A stretch of 64,000 nt of DNA, taken from assembly GCA_945903465.1 (NCBI GenBank), contig CAMDOF010000021.1, positions 1 to 64,000 of the forward strand, given 5' to 3'. The notes below the pieces were generated by a model that was given only the letters and a program-made list of their open reading frames with translations, was not told the origin of the DNA and did not search any database. This stretch comes from Opitutus sp. GAS368. Lineage in GTDB: Bacteria; Verrucomicrobiota; Verrucomicrobiia; Opitutales; Opitutaceae. A program made the position numbers and the translations under genes. Positions within the stretch are counted from its first letter, which is position 1; each line of letters starts with the position of its first letter. Of this stretch, positions 53,445 through 62,183 are shown piece by piece.

Positions 53445-54890
53445 ATGAGTCCCTTGTGGCGTTGTTTGAAGTACCTCGTTTTTTTTGGAATAGGGTTGGA
53501 TCAGGCGCGCGCGGGTACGGCGGCGCAGCCCAACATCATTATGGTTCTGGTCGACGATTTGGGTTGGGGGGACTTCTCGTGTTTTGGCAACACCTCGGTA
53601 AAGACACCGCACATCGATCGCCTCGCGGCGGAAGGATTGCGCTTCGAACAGTTCTACGTGGCCTCGCCGATTTGCTCGCCGTCGCGCGTGGGCCTTTCAA
53701 CGGGGCAGTATCCGCAGCGCTGGCGTATCACGTCGTTCCTGAATAACCGCGCCGAAAACAACGCCCGCGGCATGGCCCAATGGCTCGACCCGCGCGCCCC
53801 GATGCTGGCCCGCCTCCTGCACGACGCGGGCTACGCTACCGGACATTTCGGAAAGTGGCACATGGGCGGCCAACGCGACGTCGGCGAGGCGCCCCTCATT
53901 ACCGAGTATGGTTTCGACGAATCACTCACCAACTTCGAGGGCCTGGGCCCGCGTGTCCTTGCGCTCCTCGACGCCCATGATGGCAAGCCCCCGCGCTTGC
54001 ACGCCTTGGGTTCCGATAAGCTCGGCCGCGGCGAAATCAGGCAGCAGGATCGTGCCGAAGTTACCGCCACATATACCGCGGCGGCGCTCGCTTTTATCAA
54101 GAAATCGGCGGCAGCTCGGCGTCCGTTCTTCGTTAATCTTTGGCCCGACGACGTCCATTCGCCGTTTTTCCCGCGCGCCGCCCTTCGCGGGGACGCTGCA
54201 AAAAGGACGCTTTACCATGCCGTGCTCGCGACGATGGATGCGCAACTTGGCGTGCTCTTCGACGCCATCCGCGCCGATCACGCCCTCCGCGAAAACACGT
54301 TGATTCTCGTTTGCTCCGACAACGGCCCCGAGGTGGGCGCTGGTTCGGCCGGGCCCTTTCGTGGGAGTAAGGGCATGCTCTACGAAGGGGGCATCCGCTC
54401 GCCGCTCATTGTCTGGGGACCCCATTTTACGAACGCGAAAAAAACTGGCGCGGTAAACCGGACGTCCCATTTTTCCACCATCGACGTCGCGCCGACGATT
54501 CTTGATATCGTCGGAGTCCGCGCCCCCGCGGGGACCCCTTTCGACGGCGGCTCGATGCGTGAGACGCTCCTTGGTCGTTCTGAAGTCTCCCGCGGCCAAC
54601 CACTCTTTTTCCGCCGTCCGCCCGACCGCGCCTCGTTTGCCGGAGTGGCGAAACTTCCCGACCTCGCCGTGCGCGATGGGCGATGGAAACTACTTTGCAC
54701 TTATGACGGCGCCGCCACCGAGCTTTACGACCTCACCGTTGACCCGTCGGAGAAAAATAACCTAGCCGCGGCGCAACCGGCCGAGACGGCCCGGCTCACG
54801 GCGGCCGCCGTCGCTTGGCATCGTTCGCTTCCTGCTGACCATGGCGCCACTTATCGCCCCTCAGGTAACACCAAAGGTTCGTCTCCGTAG
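53445..54890 (+). CDS. Sulfatase (type I, formylglycine-dependent)
   Basis: A 481-residue arylsulfatase-type protein. PNIIMVLVDDLGWGDFSCFG carries the metal aspartates, and ICSPSRVGLSTGQY holds the formylglycine cysteine C77 in the canonical CxPSR context. GHFGKWHMGG and the SDNGPEVGAGSAGPFRGSKG region complete the active site. The N-terminus is weakly hydrophobic (LKYLVFFGIGL), a probable signal. It lies just before the TonB-dependent receptor and after DUF1080, as in sulfated-glycan utilisation loci. Confidence 0.94.
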   Translation: MSPLWRCLKYLVFFGIGLDQARAGTAAQPNIIMVLVDDLGWGDFSCFGNTSVKTPHIDRLAAEGLRFEQFYVASPICSPSRVGLSTGQYPQRWRITSFLNNRAENNARGMAQWLDPRAPMLARLLHDAGYATGHFGKWHMGGQRDVGEAPLITEYGFDESLTNFEGLGPRVLALLDAHDGKPPRLHALGSDKLGRGEIRQQDRAEVTATYTAAALAFIKKSAAARRPFFVNLWPDDVHSPFFPRAALRGDAAKRTLYHAVLATMDAQLGVLFDAIRADHALRENTLILVCSDNGPEVGAGSAGPFRGSKGMLYEGGIRSPLIVWGPHFTNAKKTGAVNRTSHFSTIDVAPTILDIVGVRAPAGTPFDGGSMRETLLGRSEVSRGQPLFFRRPPDRASFAGVAKLPDLAVRDGRWKLLCTYDGAATELYDLTVDPSEKNNLAAAQPAETARLTAAAVAWHRSLPADHGATYRPSGNTKGSSP

Positions 54891-54954
54891 GGCCGTTTTT
54901 TTTCGAGCCGCCGAATCCGCCGCGCAGATTATCTTACCTCAGGAACTCATCGCC

Positions 54955-57900
54955 ATGGGCTTTCATCGATTTGCGCTCGTCGCGTTCACGCTGGTGGCCC
55001 TCGGTCTCATTGGTTCAACACCGGCGCAGAGCGCGGCGCCGGCGCCCGCGTTGCCCGTAAAGTCGGCAGACGGAGAAGACGTGCTCGCGCTTTCTCCGTT
55101 CATCACGTCGGCAACATCCGAGCAGGGCTATATCGCCACCAGCTCGCTGGCTGGCAGTCGCGTCAATACCCCGCTCAAAGACATCGCGGCTCAGATCGAT
55201 GTAATGACGCTCGATTTCATCAATGACATCGGGGCGACGACCATCGAGGAGTCCGTGGCGTTCAGCACAAATAATAATAATATCACCGATCAAAACACGG
55301 GGCCCAATGGCGGTATCACGACGACCCGCGCCAGCGGTCGGGCCCGCGGTTTCGACGCCATCACAACCTCTGCTGATTTCTACACTACGAATTTGCCCAG
55401 CGAGCTCTACAACGTCGAGCGCATCACCCTGGCGAACGGCCCGCAGTCGATCCTCTTCGGACTTGGTAACGCCGGCGGCGCGATCGATACCTCGACCAAG
55501 CGGGCCCGGCTCCGGACCGCCAACGAGGTCAGTGTCCGGGGCGACAACCACGGTTCCCTCCGCTCCACGCTCGATGTCAACCGGGTGCTCCTGCCCCAGA
55601 AATTGGCCTTTCGCCTTGTCGCCGTTAGTAACGCGAGCCAGGGCAGCGTCGAGGCGGCCTTTAACCGGCAGCTGCGCGTGTTTGGGGCCCTGTCATGGAA
55701 GATCACCCCGCAGACTACCCTGCGCCTCGGGGCCGAGAAAATCGACCAGCGCGCGTCCAACGCGAGCAACTACATCGCGCAGGATTTCGTGAGCCCGTGG
55801 GTCGCCGCTGGCCGCCCGACCTACGATAATGCGACGGGCAATACCTCGCTAACGGCCACGGCGTTTCCTCTGTTGAACCGCAACGCCAATGCCCTCCGGG
55901 TCTATTCCTACGGCGGGAGCGCCCCGGCGGTGCTGGTGTGGAATGGCTCTGGTCTCACGCGGGGTCCCCACCAGCTCTCTGGCGCCGCCGACACCCGCGA
56001 TGCGGCGCTCATTGACGAGGCGATTTTTCCGACCGCGCGTGATGTCCGCGTTGGCGGTCGCGTGAATGACCTGCACGGAAAACTGCTGCGCGGTGCGCTG
56101 GAGCATAAGCTCACCAACGATCTTTTTTTTGAGCTCGGCTTCAATTACGAAGCGGTGACCGAACTCTTGGGCGGCCCGTTCGACAATGTTGAGTCGATTA
56201 ATATTTTTGCCGATCCCAACCGTTACCTCCCTGGGGGGACCGCAGCTACGCCCCAGATGGCCCTCAACCCGAATGCCGGCCGACTTTTTATTGAAACGGC
56301 GCCCGGTGGGACGGAGGTGCGCAATCTCACCAAAGAGCTGCGCTGGACGACTTCCTATGAGTTCAACTTTAAAAAGCATTTCGCGCGCGTCGCTCGTGAT
56401 TTCGGCCGCCATCGACTGGCGGCCCTCGCTTCGTGGCGAACCGATGAAGACCGCACGCAGGTTTCCCGCGCGATGATGGTGGGGAATCCCTCGTTCGCCA
56501 CGGGCGATTTGCTCAACAACAGCCGGCTGCTGCGCGCCCGCTTCTACCTCGATCCTGCGGCCGGTGGCTTCACGGCTCGCGCTTTGCCCGGGGCTGGCGG
56601 CAGTGATTCGCGGTTGTTTGGGCCGTGGACGTTCACGGACACGTCGCGCAATGAGACCTTTCAGGCCACGATGTTTGATCACCCCGGCGGGCGCTCGTCC
56701 GCGACGGGTGGTTCCCGTAAAGAAATCAAGACAGGTATGCTCTCCCTTCAGAGCTTTTTTATCGATGATCGCCTCATTCTTTTTGCCGGTCGTCGCCTCG
56801 ATCAGTTTAAGAGTTTTCTGGTCGATGCTTCGGCACTTGCACGCGGCGACCGCCTTGTGGCCGGCGATCAGCAGGGATTATTCGTGCCGCTGGCGCGTAC
56901 ATCGTTTGCGCTGACGCCGGCGTTGGACGACAGCACCACGACCTATTCGTACGGCGGAGTTGCGCACGTGCGCTCGTGGCTTGCCCTCTTCGCCAGTCGC
57001 TCAAACAACACGGCGCTACCGCCCGGTTTTCTCGATCCAGATAATCGCCTGATTCCGGGTATCGCCAGTGAGGGTCACGATTTTGGCTTCACTCTGGGTC
57101 TTCGCCAAAATGCTCTTTCGCTGCGCGTAAATTTCTATGAGGAGAATCAGCATAATTTGATTGGCGATGGGCAAAACGTCCGCACCGCCGCGGCCGTCAT
57201 GGAGCAACGGCTTCGCGGCACGGATCGCCCCGCGGGCATAGCGAGCGTTCCCGCCGATGGCTACGATCCTGTCGTGCGGGGCAACGTTTACCGTTCGGTG
57301 GAAGACAAGCTTGGCAAGGGCATCGACCTGACCCTCGTGGCGCGGGTCACGGGGAACTGGGATCTGCGCGTGGCGGGTGGTCAGCAACGGACTCGGGTCT
57401 TCAATAAAGATCTCGATTTTGCCCTCTGGTCCACTCGCCGTCTGCCAGTGTGGCAGCAATTCGGCGGTCTCGGCTGGGACAAGGTGGCGATTGCCAACAC
57501 CGATCCGCGTACTGTCCACCAATACTACGATCAGGAAATCGCGGCGGAAATTCTCCGCCAGCAACTCCGCAACAATCTACCGCGTTTTCGCCAGCGGGAG
57601 TGGCGGGGCAGCCTGTTCACGAACTATCGGTTCAGGGCAGGTCCGCTGCTGGGTTGGCACGTGGGCGGCGGTGTTCGTTGGCTCGATCACACGATGCTGG
57701 GATTTCAGCAGCGGGCCTTCCCGGGTGGCGCCACGGGTGACGACGTGACCAAACCGATCTTTGGGGCCGCCCAGTTCGCGCTTGATCTGCTCGCCGGCTA
57801 TGTTGGCAAGACGATCGTCGTGGGTGGCCGTACAGTAGGTTGGCGCGCGCAGTTGAATGTTCGCAATCTCCTCGACGACCATGAGCTCGAGCCTATCCGG

Positions 57901-57981
57901 ACCAATCTCAGTGGCGGTGTCCTTGACTGGGCGCGCGGCACTCCCCGCCAGATGGCGCTGACGACGACGTTTACCTTCTGA
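54955..57981 (+). CDS. TonB-dependent receptor
   Basis: A 1008-residue outer-membrane receptor with a signal peptide (MGFHRFALVAFTLVALGLIG). The plug has IAAQIDVMTLDFINDIGATT, RGFDAITTSADFYTTNLPSE and the LANGPQSILFGLGNAGGAID motif typical of TonB plug domains. The barrel ends TTTFTF with a terminal phenylalanine. There is no carboxypeptidase-regulatory domain, unlike the receptor at 36947. The start at 54955 follows the sulfatase stop by 64 bp, so the two are probably co-transcribed. Confidence 0.93.
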   Translation: MGFHRFALVAFTLVALGLIGSTPAQSAAPAPALPVKSADGEDVLALSPFITSATSEQGYIATSSLAGSRVNTPLKDIAAQIDVMTLDFINDIGATTIEESVAFSTNNNNITDQNTGPNGGITTTRASGRARGFDAITTSADFYTTNLPSELYNVERITLANGPQSILFGLGNAGGAIDTSTKRARLRTANEVSVRGDNHGSLRSTLDVNRVLLPQKLAFRLVAVSNASQGSVEAAFNRQLRVFGALSWKITPQTTLRLGAEKIDQRASNASNYIAQDFVSPWVAAGRPTYDNATGNTSLTATAFPLLNRNANALRVYSYGGSAPAVLVWNGSGLTRGPHQLSGAADTRDAALIDEAIFPTARDVRVGGRVNDLHGKLLRGALEHKLTNDLFFELGFNYEAVTELLGGPFDNVESINIFADPNRYLPGGTAATPQMALNPNAGRLFIETAPGGTEVRNLTKELRWTTSYEFNFKKHFARVARDFGRHRLAALASWRTDEDRTQVSRAMMVGNPSFATGDLLNNSRLLRARFYLDPAAGGFTARALPGAGGSDSRLFGPWTFTDTSRNETFQATMFDHPGGRSSATGGSRKEIKTGMLSLQSFFIDDRLILFAGRRLDQFKSFLVDASALARGDRLVAGDQQGLFVPLARTSFALTPALDDSTTTYSYGGVAHVRSWLALFASRSNNTALPPGFLDPDNRLIPGIASEGHDFGFTLGLRQNALSLRVNFYEENQHNLIGDGQNVRTAAAVMEQRLRGTDRPAGIASVPADGYDPVVRGNVYRSVEDKLGKGIDLTLVARVTGNWDLRVAGGQQRTRVFNKDLDFALWSTRRLPVWQQFGGLGWDKVAIANTDPRTVHQYYDQEIAAEILRQQLRNNLPRFRQREWRGSLFTNYRFRAGPLLGWHVGGGVRWLDHTMLGFQQRAFPGGATGDDVTKPIFGAAQFALDLLAGYVGKTIVVGGRTVGWRAQLNVRNLLDDHELEPIRTNLSGGVLDWARGTPRQMALTTTFTF

Positions 57982-58028
57982 GGGCTCCACCCCCTCAGGG
58001 CGGCGGGACGATTTTTCCCGTTATTTTT
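57979..58028 (+). terminator. Hairpins after the TonB receptor
   Basis: TGAGGG-N7-CCCTCA (57979-57997) includes the stop codon. CGGGA-N7-TCCCG (58004-58020) is followed by TTATTTTT. The second hairpin plus T-rich tail is a modest intrinsic terminator. Confidence 0.5.
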
Positions 58029-58678
58029 CACCTTTTTTCTTGGCGGCCCTCGCCGGCACGGCGGCGTGGTGCGCTGATCGTGGGGCTTCCTGTCGGATGA
58101 TCACTCCAAGGCGAAGCCATGGGCGAGGGCGCTTCGGGCCATAAGCGCGCGCTATGTCGCGGGGGTTTGCTGGGCGGGGTCGGGCGCGCGCACGCCTTTT
58201 TCGGCTTCGCCGTTCGGTACGCCAAGGTGCGCGCCGATCCTTACTGGCAGGATGCCCGCGCGCAACGGCGCGGAAATGATCACCCCTACCAACGGTCGAA
58301 AGCGCCTCGCTCCCGACTCCACCGCGTGGCCTCGGCGACCAGTCGCTGGCTCACGGTAAGCGCTCTCGGCTCAAAGAACGTTACGTGCCATGAACTCGAA
58401 GTGAGTTTTCTGCGCCTGGGCGCGGCGGTCGTCGAAAAAAAATCTCACCGAACGCGGCCGGAGTGGACCGCGCGATCTCCTCGTCGGCAGGCCTCCTGTT
58501 GAGGGGCGTCTCTGGTCAGAAACGCGCGCAGTAGGATCTTTGCGTTAAGGACGGTTAAGGGAATGGGCGGGTTGGCGACCCGCCGGGCAGTTCGATTTTC
58601 ACTTGCAGCGGAATTTTACGGAATGCTTGATGAAGCTCCCGTGGTGCCGGTGCGGGCCTCCCGCTCCATCAATTTAAA
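58029..58678. other. Non-coding gap
   Basis: About 650 bp. Open frames here are Arg/Ala-rich and not protein-like. No conserved site was recognised. Confidence 0.4.
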
Positions 58679-59611
58679 ATGCCTCAAAATCGAAGAGACT
58701 TTCTGCGAAGATCCGGTGGGTTTGGCCTGATGGCGCTGGCGAGCGCGGGCGCAGCGGAACGCGGCGAAACGGTGGCGCCGAAGGCTCAAAGTTCCAGGCT
58801 GGCAATTGGGTTGCCGGCTAACTGGCGGCAGCTGCGGAAGTTTGATGCGCATCATCATGTGTTTCTCGCGGGGCGTCGCTCTCTTTCAGACTGGTCGGAA
58901 GTCGATAACCTCATTGAAGCCGCCGACCACCTTGGCATTGAGCGCCTCTTTTGTTCCCGACCCATAACCGCCGGCGTCCGGGTGAATATCGACGTGGTGC
59001 GGGATGCCAACGACTCGGTGCTCGACGCCATGAAGCGACACCCCGGCCGTATCGGTGGCTATTGTTTTGTGCAACCGGGGAACGGCGCGGCCGCTTTGGA
59101 TGAAATCGAACGGACTCTCGCCGCTGGCATGATTGGCGTAAAACTCTACAACCAATATAACTTTACGGATCCGATAATTTTTCCGATCGCCGAAAAATGT
59201 CTTCTGCATCGGATTCCGTTGCTGGGGCATTCGGGTCATCTGACGGACCCGAAGGCACGCGCGGCGCAACCACGTATTTCCGACGCGCTTGATTTTTGCG
59301 CGTTGGCGCGACGCTATCCGACCCTCCAGTTGATCTTGGGGCACGTTAATGGGGGCGGTGATTGGGAGTGGGCCATTAGGGGGATTCGTGAATGTCCTCA
59401 GATTTATTTAGACACAAGTGGCAGTGGGCTCGATGACGATACGATTGGGCGGTGTGTGCGGGCGGTGGGCCCCGACCGGGTTTTGTTTGCGACCGATGGC
59501 ACCATGGAAGGTTGCGTGGGCAAGATTCTCTCCGCCGACCTGACGGCAGCGCAAAGAGAGGCCATCCTGTGGCGTAATTGGCAGCGCGTGCTGGATCAGC
59601 GGCTAACATGA
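58679..59611 (+). CDS. Amidohydrolase-family TIM-barrel protein with Tat signal
   Basis: A 310-residue protein. The N-terminus NRRDFLRRSGGFGLMAL is a twin-arginine signal. The amidohydrolase-2 type barrel starts KFDAHHHVF (metal-binding histidines about 58-60) and has GVKLYNQYNF, LILGHVNGGGDWEW and LFATDGTMEG near the C-terminus, which could hold the catalytic aspartate. Substrates in this family include lactonised or hydroxylated aromatic and sugar-derived compounds. The ATG of the next amidohydrolase overlaps its stop, so the two are coupled. Confidence 0.85.
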   Translation: MPQNRRDFLRRSGGFGLMALASAGAAERGETVAPKAQSSRLAIGLPANWRQLRKFDAHHHVFLAGRRSLSDWSEVDNLIEAADHLGIERLFCSRPITAGVRVNIDVVRDANDSVLDAMKRHPGRIGGYCFVQPGNGAAALDEIERTLAAGMIGVKLYNQYNFTDPIIFPIAEKCLLHRIPLLGHSGHLTDPKARAAQPRISDALDFCALARRYPTLQLILGHVNGGGDWEWAIRGIRECPQIYLDTSGSGLDDDTIGRCVRAVGPDRVLFATDGTMEGCVGKILSADLTAAQREAILWRNWQRVLDQRLT

Positions 59612-60384
59612 TTATCGACGTCAACGCGTGCCTCGGGCACTATCCGTTTCGCCGGCTGCGGCATAACTCGGCCGCGAAGATGGTGGCGCACATGGACCGC
59701 AACGGAATTGACCGAGCGTTGGTTTCATCTCTCCACGCGATTTTTTACCGGGATACCCAGAGTGGCGACGAGGAGTTTTTTGATGAAATCTCGCCGCACC
59801 GAGAGCGCCTCATTCCGATTGCCACGGTAAATCCGAAGTACGTTGGCTGGGAGCGTGACTTGGCCGATTCGGTGGTGAACGTGCGAGTGAAGGCGGTGGC
59901 TCTGATGCCGGAATACCACGGCTACGCCTTGAATGATAGCGACGGCCGCGGCGCTCTGGCGAAAATTGCCTCATACGGAATCCCCGTAGTTTTGCGGCAG
60001 CGCTTGGAAGATCGGCGCCAGCGCCACGCTTGGGACCGCGCTGAGGATATGACCCCGTTGGCGCTGCTGGCGGCGGCGCGGGCCCACCCGAACTTAAAAT
60101 TTCTCCTGGTTAATTGGCTCGGGCTTGATGGTGAAAAATTGGTGGAGGCGGGGCTCAAGGGGCGCTGCCTCATTGATTTTGCGCGATTGCAAATCATCTA
60201 CCGAAAAGACGCGCTTCGACTGGTCGAAACCTTAGGCATCGAGGGGCTCGCATTTGGTTCGCACATGCCCTTCGATTACGTGGGGCCTTCGCTTGTGAAG
60301 CTGGCAAACTTCGAGCGACTTTTCCCCGCTGAGCTCGAGCGAATCGCCTGGAGAAATGCCTCGGATTTTCTTGGTTTGGCGTAA
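59608..60384 (+). CDS. Second amidohydrolase-family protein
   Basis: A 258-residue TIM-barrel protein starting MIIDVNACLGHYPF. The canonical HxH near the N-terminus reads NACLGH, so the metal pair is altered. FGSHMPFDYVGPSLVKL replaces the usual GSDxP-type end. No signal peptide is visible, so it is probably cytoplasmic although coupled to a Tat-exported paralogue. It may be a non-canonical or structural partner. Confidence 0.78.
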   Translation: MIIDVNACLGHYPFRRLRHNSAAKMVAHMDRNGIDRALVSSLHAIFYRDTQSGDEEFFDEISPHRERLIPIATVNPKYVGWERDLADSVVNVRVKAVALMPEYHGYALNDSDGRGALAKIASYGIPVVLRQRLEDRRQRHAWDRAEDMTPLALLAAARAHPNLKFLLVNWLGLDGEKLVEAGLKGRCLIDFARLQIIYRKDALRLVETLGIEGLAFGSHMPFDYVGPSLVKLANFERLFPAELERIAWRNASDFLGLA

Positions 60385-60461
60385 GGTTAATGACGCGCCC
60401 GCCGGCGGTGTTCACCGCTCGCGGTCCGTTGTTACAGGGGCAACCTTGGGTTTTCGCTCAA

Positions 60462-60483
60462 GGCCCCTTTGTTCAAAGGGGCC
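60462..60483. terminator. Perfect hairpin between convergent genes
   Basis: GGCCCCTTTG-TT-CAAAGGGGCC is a perfect 10-bp inverted repeat with a 2-nt spacer. It sits in the 112-bp gap between the convergent amidohydrolase and DUF1080 stops, a usual place for a bidirectional terminator. No T-run follows. Confidence 0.5.
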
Positions 60484-60496
60484 GGCACGCCGGCTC

Positions 60497-61117
60497 TCAG
60501 AGTTCCGCGATCTTCATATTGCGATACTCACACTTCATGACCACGCTGCCATGGATCTGGAGACCAAGCGGGGCCGCGCCGGCGAACTTGGCGTCGGTGT
60601 ACTCGGATGCCTTCACGCCGTTGATCCAGCAGGTGAAGGTGTTGCCCTTGGCCTGGATGCGGAAGGTGTTCCACTCGCCCTCGGGCTTCATGAGTTTTTT
60701 GGCGTCTTTGGCCTGACCGGCCTCGGGGTAGGCGGGCTTGCCGCCCGTGTAAAAAGATCCCGACATATCCACCCGCAGGCTGCCGGAAATGCCGAGCTGA
60801 AGTTGCAGGTGTGGCTTGCGCATTTCCAGCCCCGTATCGACGCCGCGCTCCGTTGTCCCTTTCCAACGCACGTCGAATTCAATCACGAAATCCCCATACT
60901 CTTTTTCCGTCCAAAGATAGTGCCCCTTCTGCGCGGCATTGTTTTGCCCGATCAGCACCCCTTTCTCGACGCTCCAGAATTCAGACGCTCCTTCAGCCTT
61001 GAAGTGAGTGAGGTCCTTGCCGTTGAAGAGCGGCTTGAGTTTTGGCTCCGCTCCAAGTGAGGTCAGGGAGGAAGCGAGGAGGATCGAAAACGCGAGGGTG
61101 AGAGCAGGGGATTTCAT
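60497..61117 (-). CDS. DUF1080 (3-keto-disaccharide hydrolase-like) protein, secreted
   Basis: A 206-residue protein with a signal peptide (MKSPALTLAFSILLASSLTSLG). The domain begins LKPLFNGKDLTHFKAEGASE and contains YGDFVIEFDVRWKGTTERGVDTGLEM, EWNTFRIQAKGNTFTCWING and a PLGLQIHGSVVMKCEYRNMKI end, all typical. The reading frame continues upstream into the unrelated VWA fragment; the real start is the ATG at 61117, set by the signal peptide. Confidence 0.9.
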   Translation of the reverse strand: MKSPALTLAFSILLASSLTSLGAEPKLKPLFNGKDLTHFKAEGASEFWSVEKGVLIGQNNAAQKGHYLWTEKEYGDFVIEFDVRWKGTTERGVDTGLEMRKPHLQLQLGISGSLRVDMSGSFYTGGKPAYPEAGQAKDAKKLMKPEGEWNTFRIQAKGNTFTCWINGVKASEYTDAKFAGAAPLGLQIHGSVVMKCEYRNMKIAEL

Positions 61118-61170
61118 CAGGAGAAGGAGTAAGGATATTTTGGCCCGGGTGGAAATATAAATTATTAATT

Positions 61171-61578
61171 GCCAGGAAACTGGATTTTCGGGGGGGGAGG
61201 GGTTTAAGTTAAGAAGGCCATCGGTGAGGAGCAACGGGCGGCGATCGGTGCCGGCCGGCGTGCTGCGCAATTCATCGCGACCCAGCGTCGAGCCGGCCGT
61301 CAGATTGGTGCTGCCGCCGGTTTGAATGCGATCGATGCGGTCGATTACGACTTGCTTGCTCGACACTGGCCCCATCGGGATCACGACCTCGGCGGCATCG
61401 TCGAAGGGGATGAGGGAAAAGTTATCCTCGCGGCGGAGATTCTGCACGACGGTCTTGGCGGCACGTAGGGCCGCAGCCAAGGGATCGCCGCTCATGGAAC
61501 CGCTGCGGTCGAGCACGACAGAAAAGGCGATGGAATGGCTAATTTTTGCCAGGAAACTGGATTTGCGGGGGGAGGGGG
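61171..61578. repeat. Direct repeats flanking a VWA-domain fragment
   Basis: GCCAGGAAACTGGATTTTCG plus a G-run and AGGGG (61171-61202) recurs as GCCAGGAAACTGGATTTGCG plus G-run and AGGGGG (61548-61578), 377 bp apart. Each contains CCAG-GAAA-CTGG, a 4-bp hairpin with a GAAA loop. The VWA-like sequence lies exactly between the copies. Confidence 0.75.
61205..61537 (-). pseudogene. Fragment of a VWA-domain protein
   Basis: In frame with the DUF1080 gene, SIAFSVVLDRSGSMSGDPLA is the MIDAS metal-site motif (DxSGS). GGSTNLTAGSTLGRDEL and LLLTDGLLN supply the other metal-site loops. It has no start, no signal peptide and no C-terminal part. It reads as a middle piece of a longer von Willebrand factor A protein dropped between two direct repeats. 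Confidence 0.8.
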
Positions 61579-61627
61579 TTACGGGGAGGGGCATCGCGGG
61601 ATGGGGGGTAGCTGGTGCAAAATGAAC

Positions 61628-62183
61628 CGATCCGGATTTCCTTCGAGCGTTTCGCCTTTGCCGGCAGCCTTCCAATCGGGACCGGGGCTGTTGAATTTTT
61701 CCGTCCACGATGCGGGATCGTCGGCGCCGTCGAAGTGGTTACTCTTCTTGGTATCGCCGCCCTCTTCGATCCCCGCCCGGCACGCCCATGTGAAAAATCT
61801 TGCTGACGCGTGCGGTGTAGTAACCGGCGATCTTGAAATGCTGCGACCACGTCGGACGAGCGCCGATCGCGGGGCGGTGACTGGTGTCGCCGAGCACGCG
61901 GGTGGCGTGAGGATAGTATCCGGACATGAACGACGCGCGCGACGGACCGCAATAGGTGCCCGGGCAATAGGCGCCCGTGAAACGCGTGCCACGGGCGGCG
62001 AGCGCGTCGATGTTCGGCGTCTTCACCACCGTGTTCCCGTAGCAGGAAAGCGCCGTCGCCGTGAGGTCGTCGGAGATGATGAACAGCACATTCTAAGGCC
62101 GGGCGGTCGCCGCGGCACCGGTGAGCGCGCTTGAAACGAGAGCGCAGCCAAGGAAAAACCAGACTGACTGGGAGGGTTTCAGG
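61628..62183 (-). pseudogene. Truncated sulfatase with nonsense and frameshift mutations
   Basis: The minus strand reads FFLGCALVSSALTGAAATARP, a TAG stop (62093-62095), then NVLFIISDDLTATALSCYGN, the formylglycine motif CGPSRASFMSGYYPH and RVSKIFHMGVPGG. Near 61777 the frame shifts and continues GADDPASWTEKFNSPGPDW to GETLEGNP, where homology stops. This is the N-terminal third of an iduronate-2-sulfatase-like enzyme. The likely start codon has become CTG. It immediately follows the sialidase-like gene and was probably coupled to it. Confidence 0.88.

Noticed and set aside
60497-61708. A single fused VWA-DUF1080 protein of about 400 residues
   Set aside because: The DUF1080 part has its own signal peptide at 61117, which would be internal in a fusion, and the VWA part lacks both ends. 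It is a chance in-frame neighbour.
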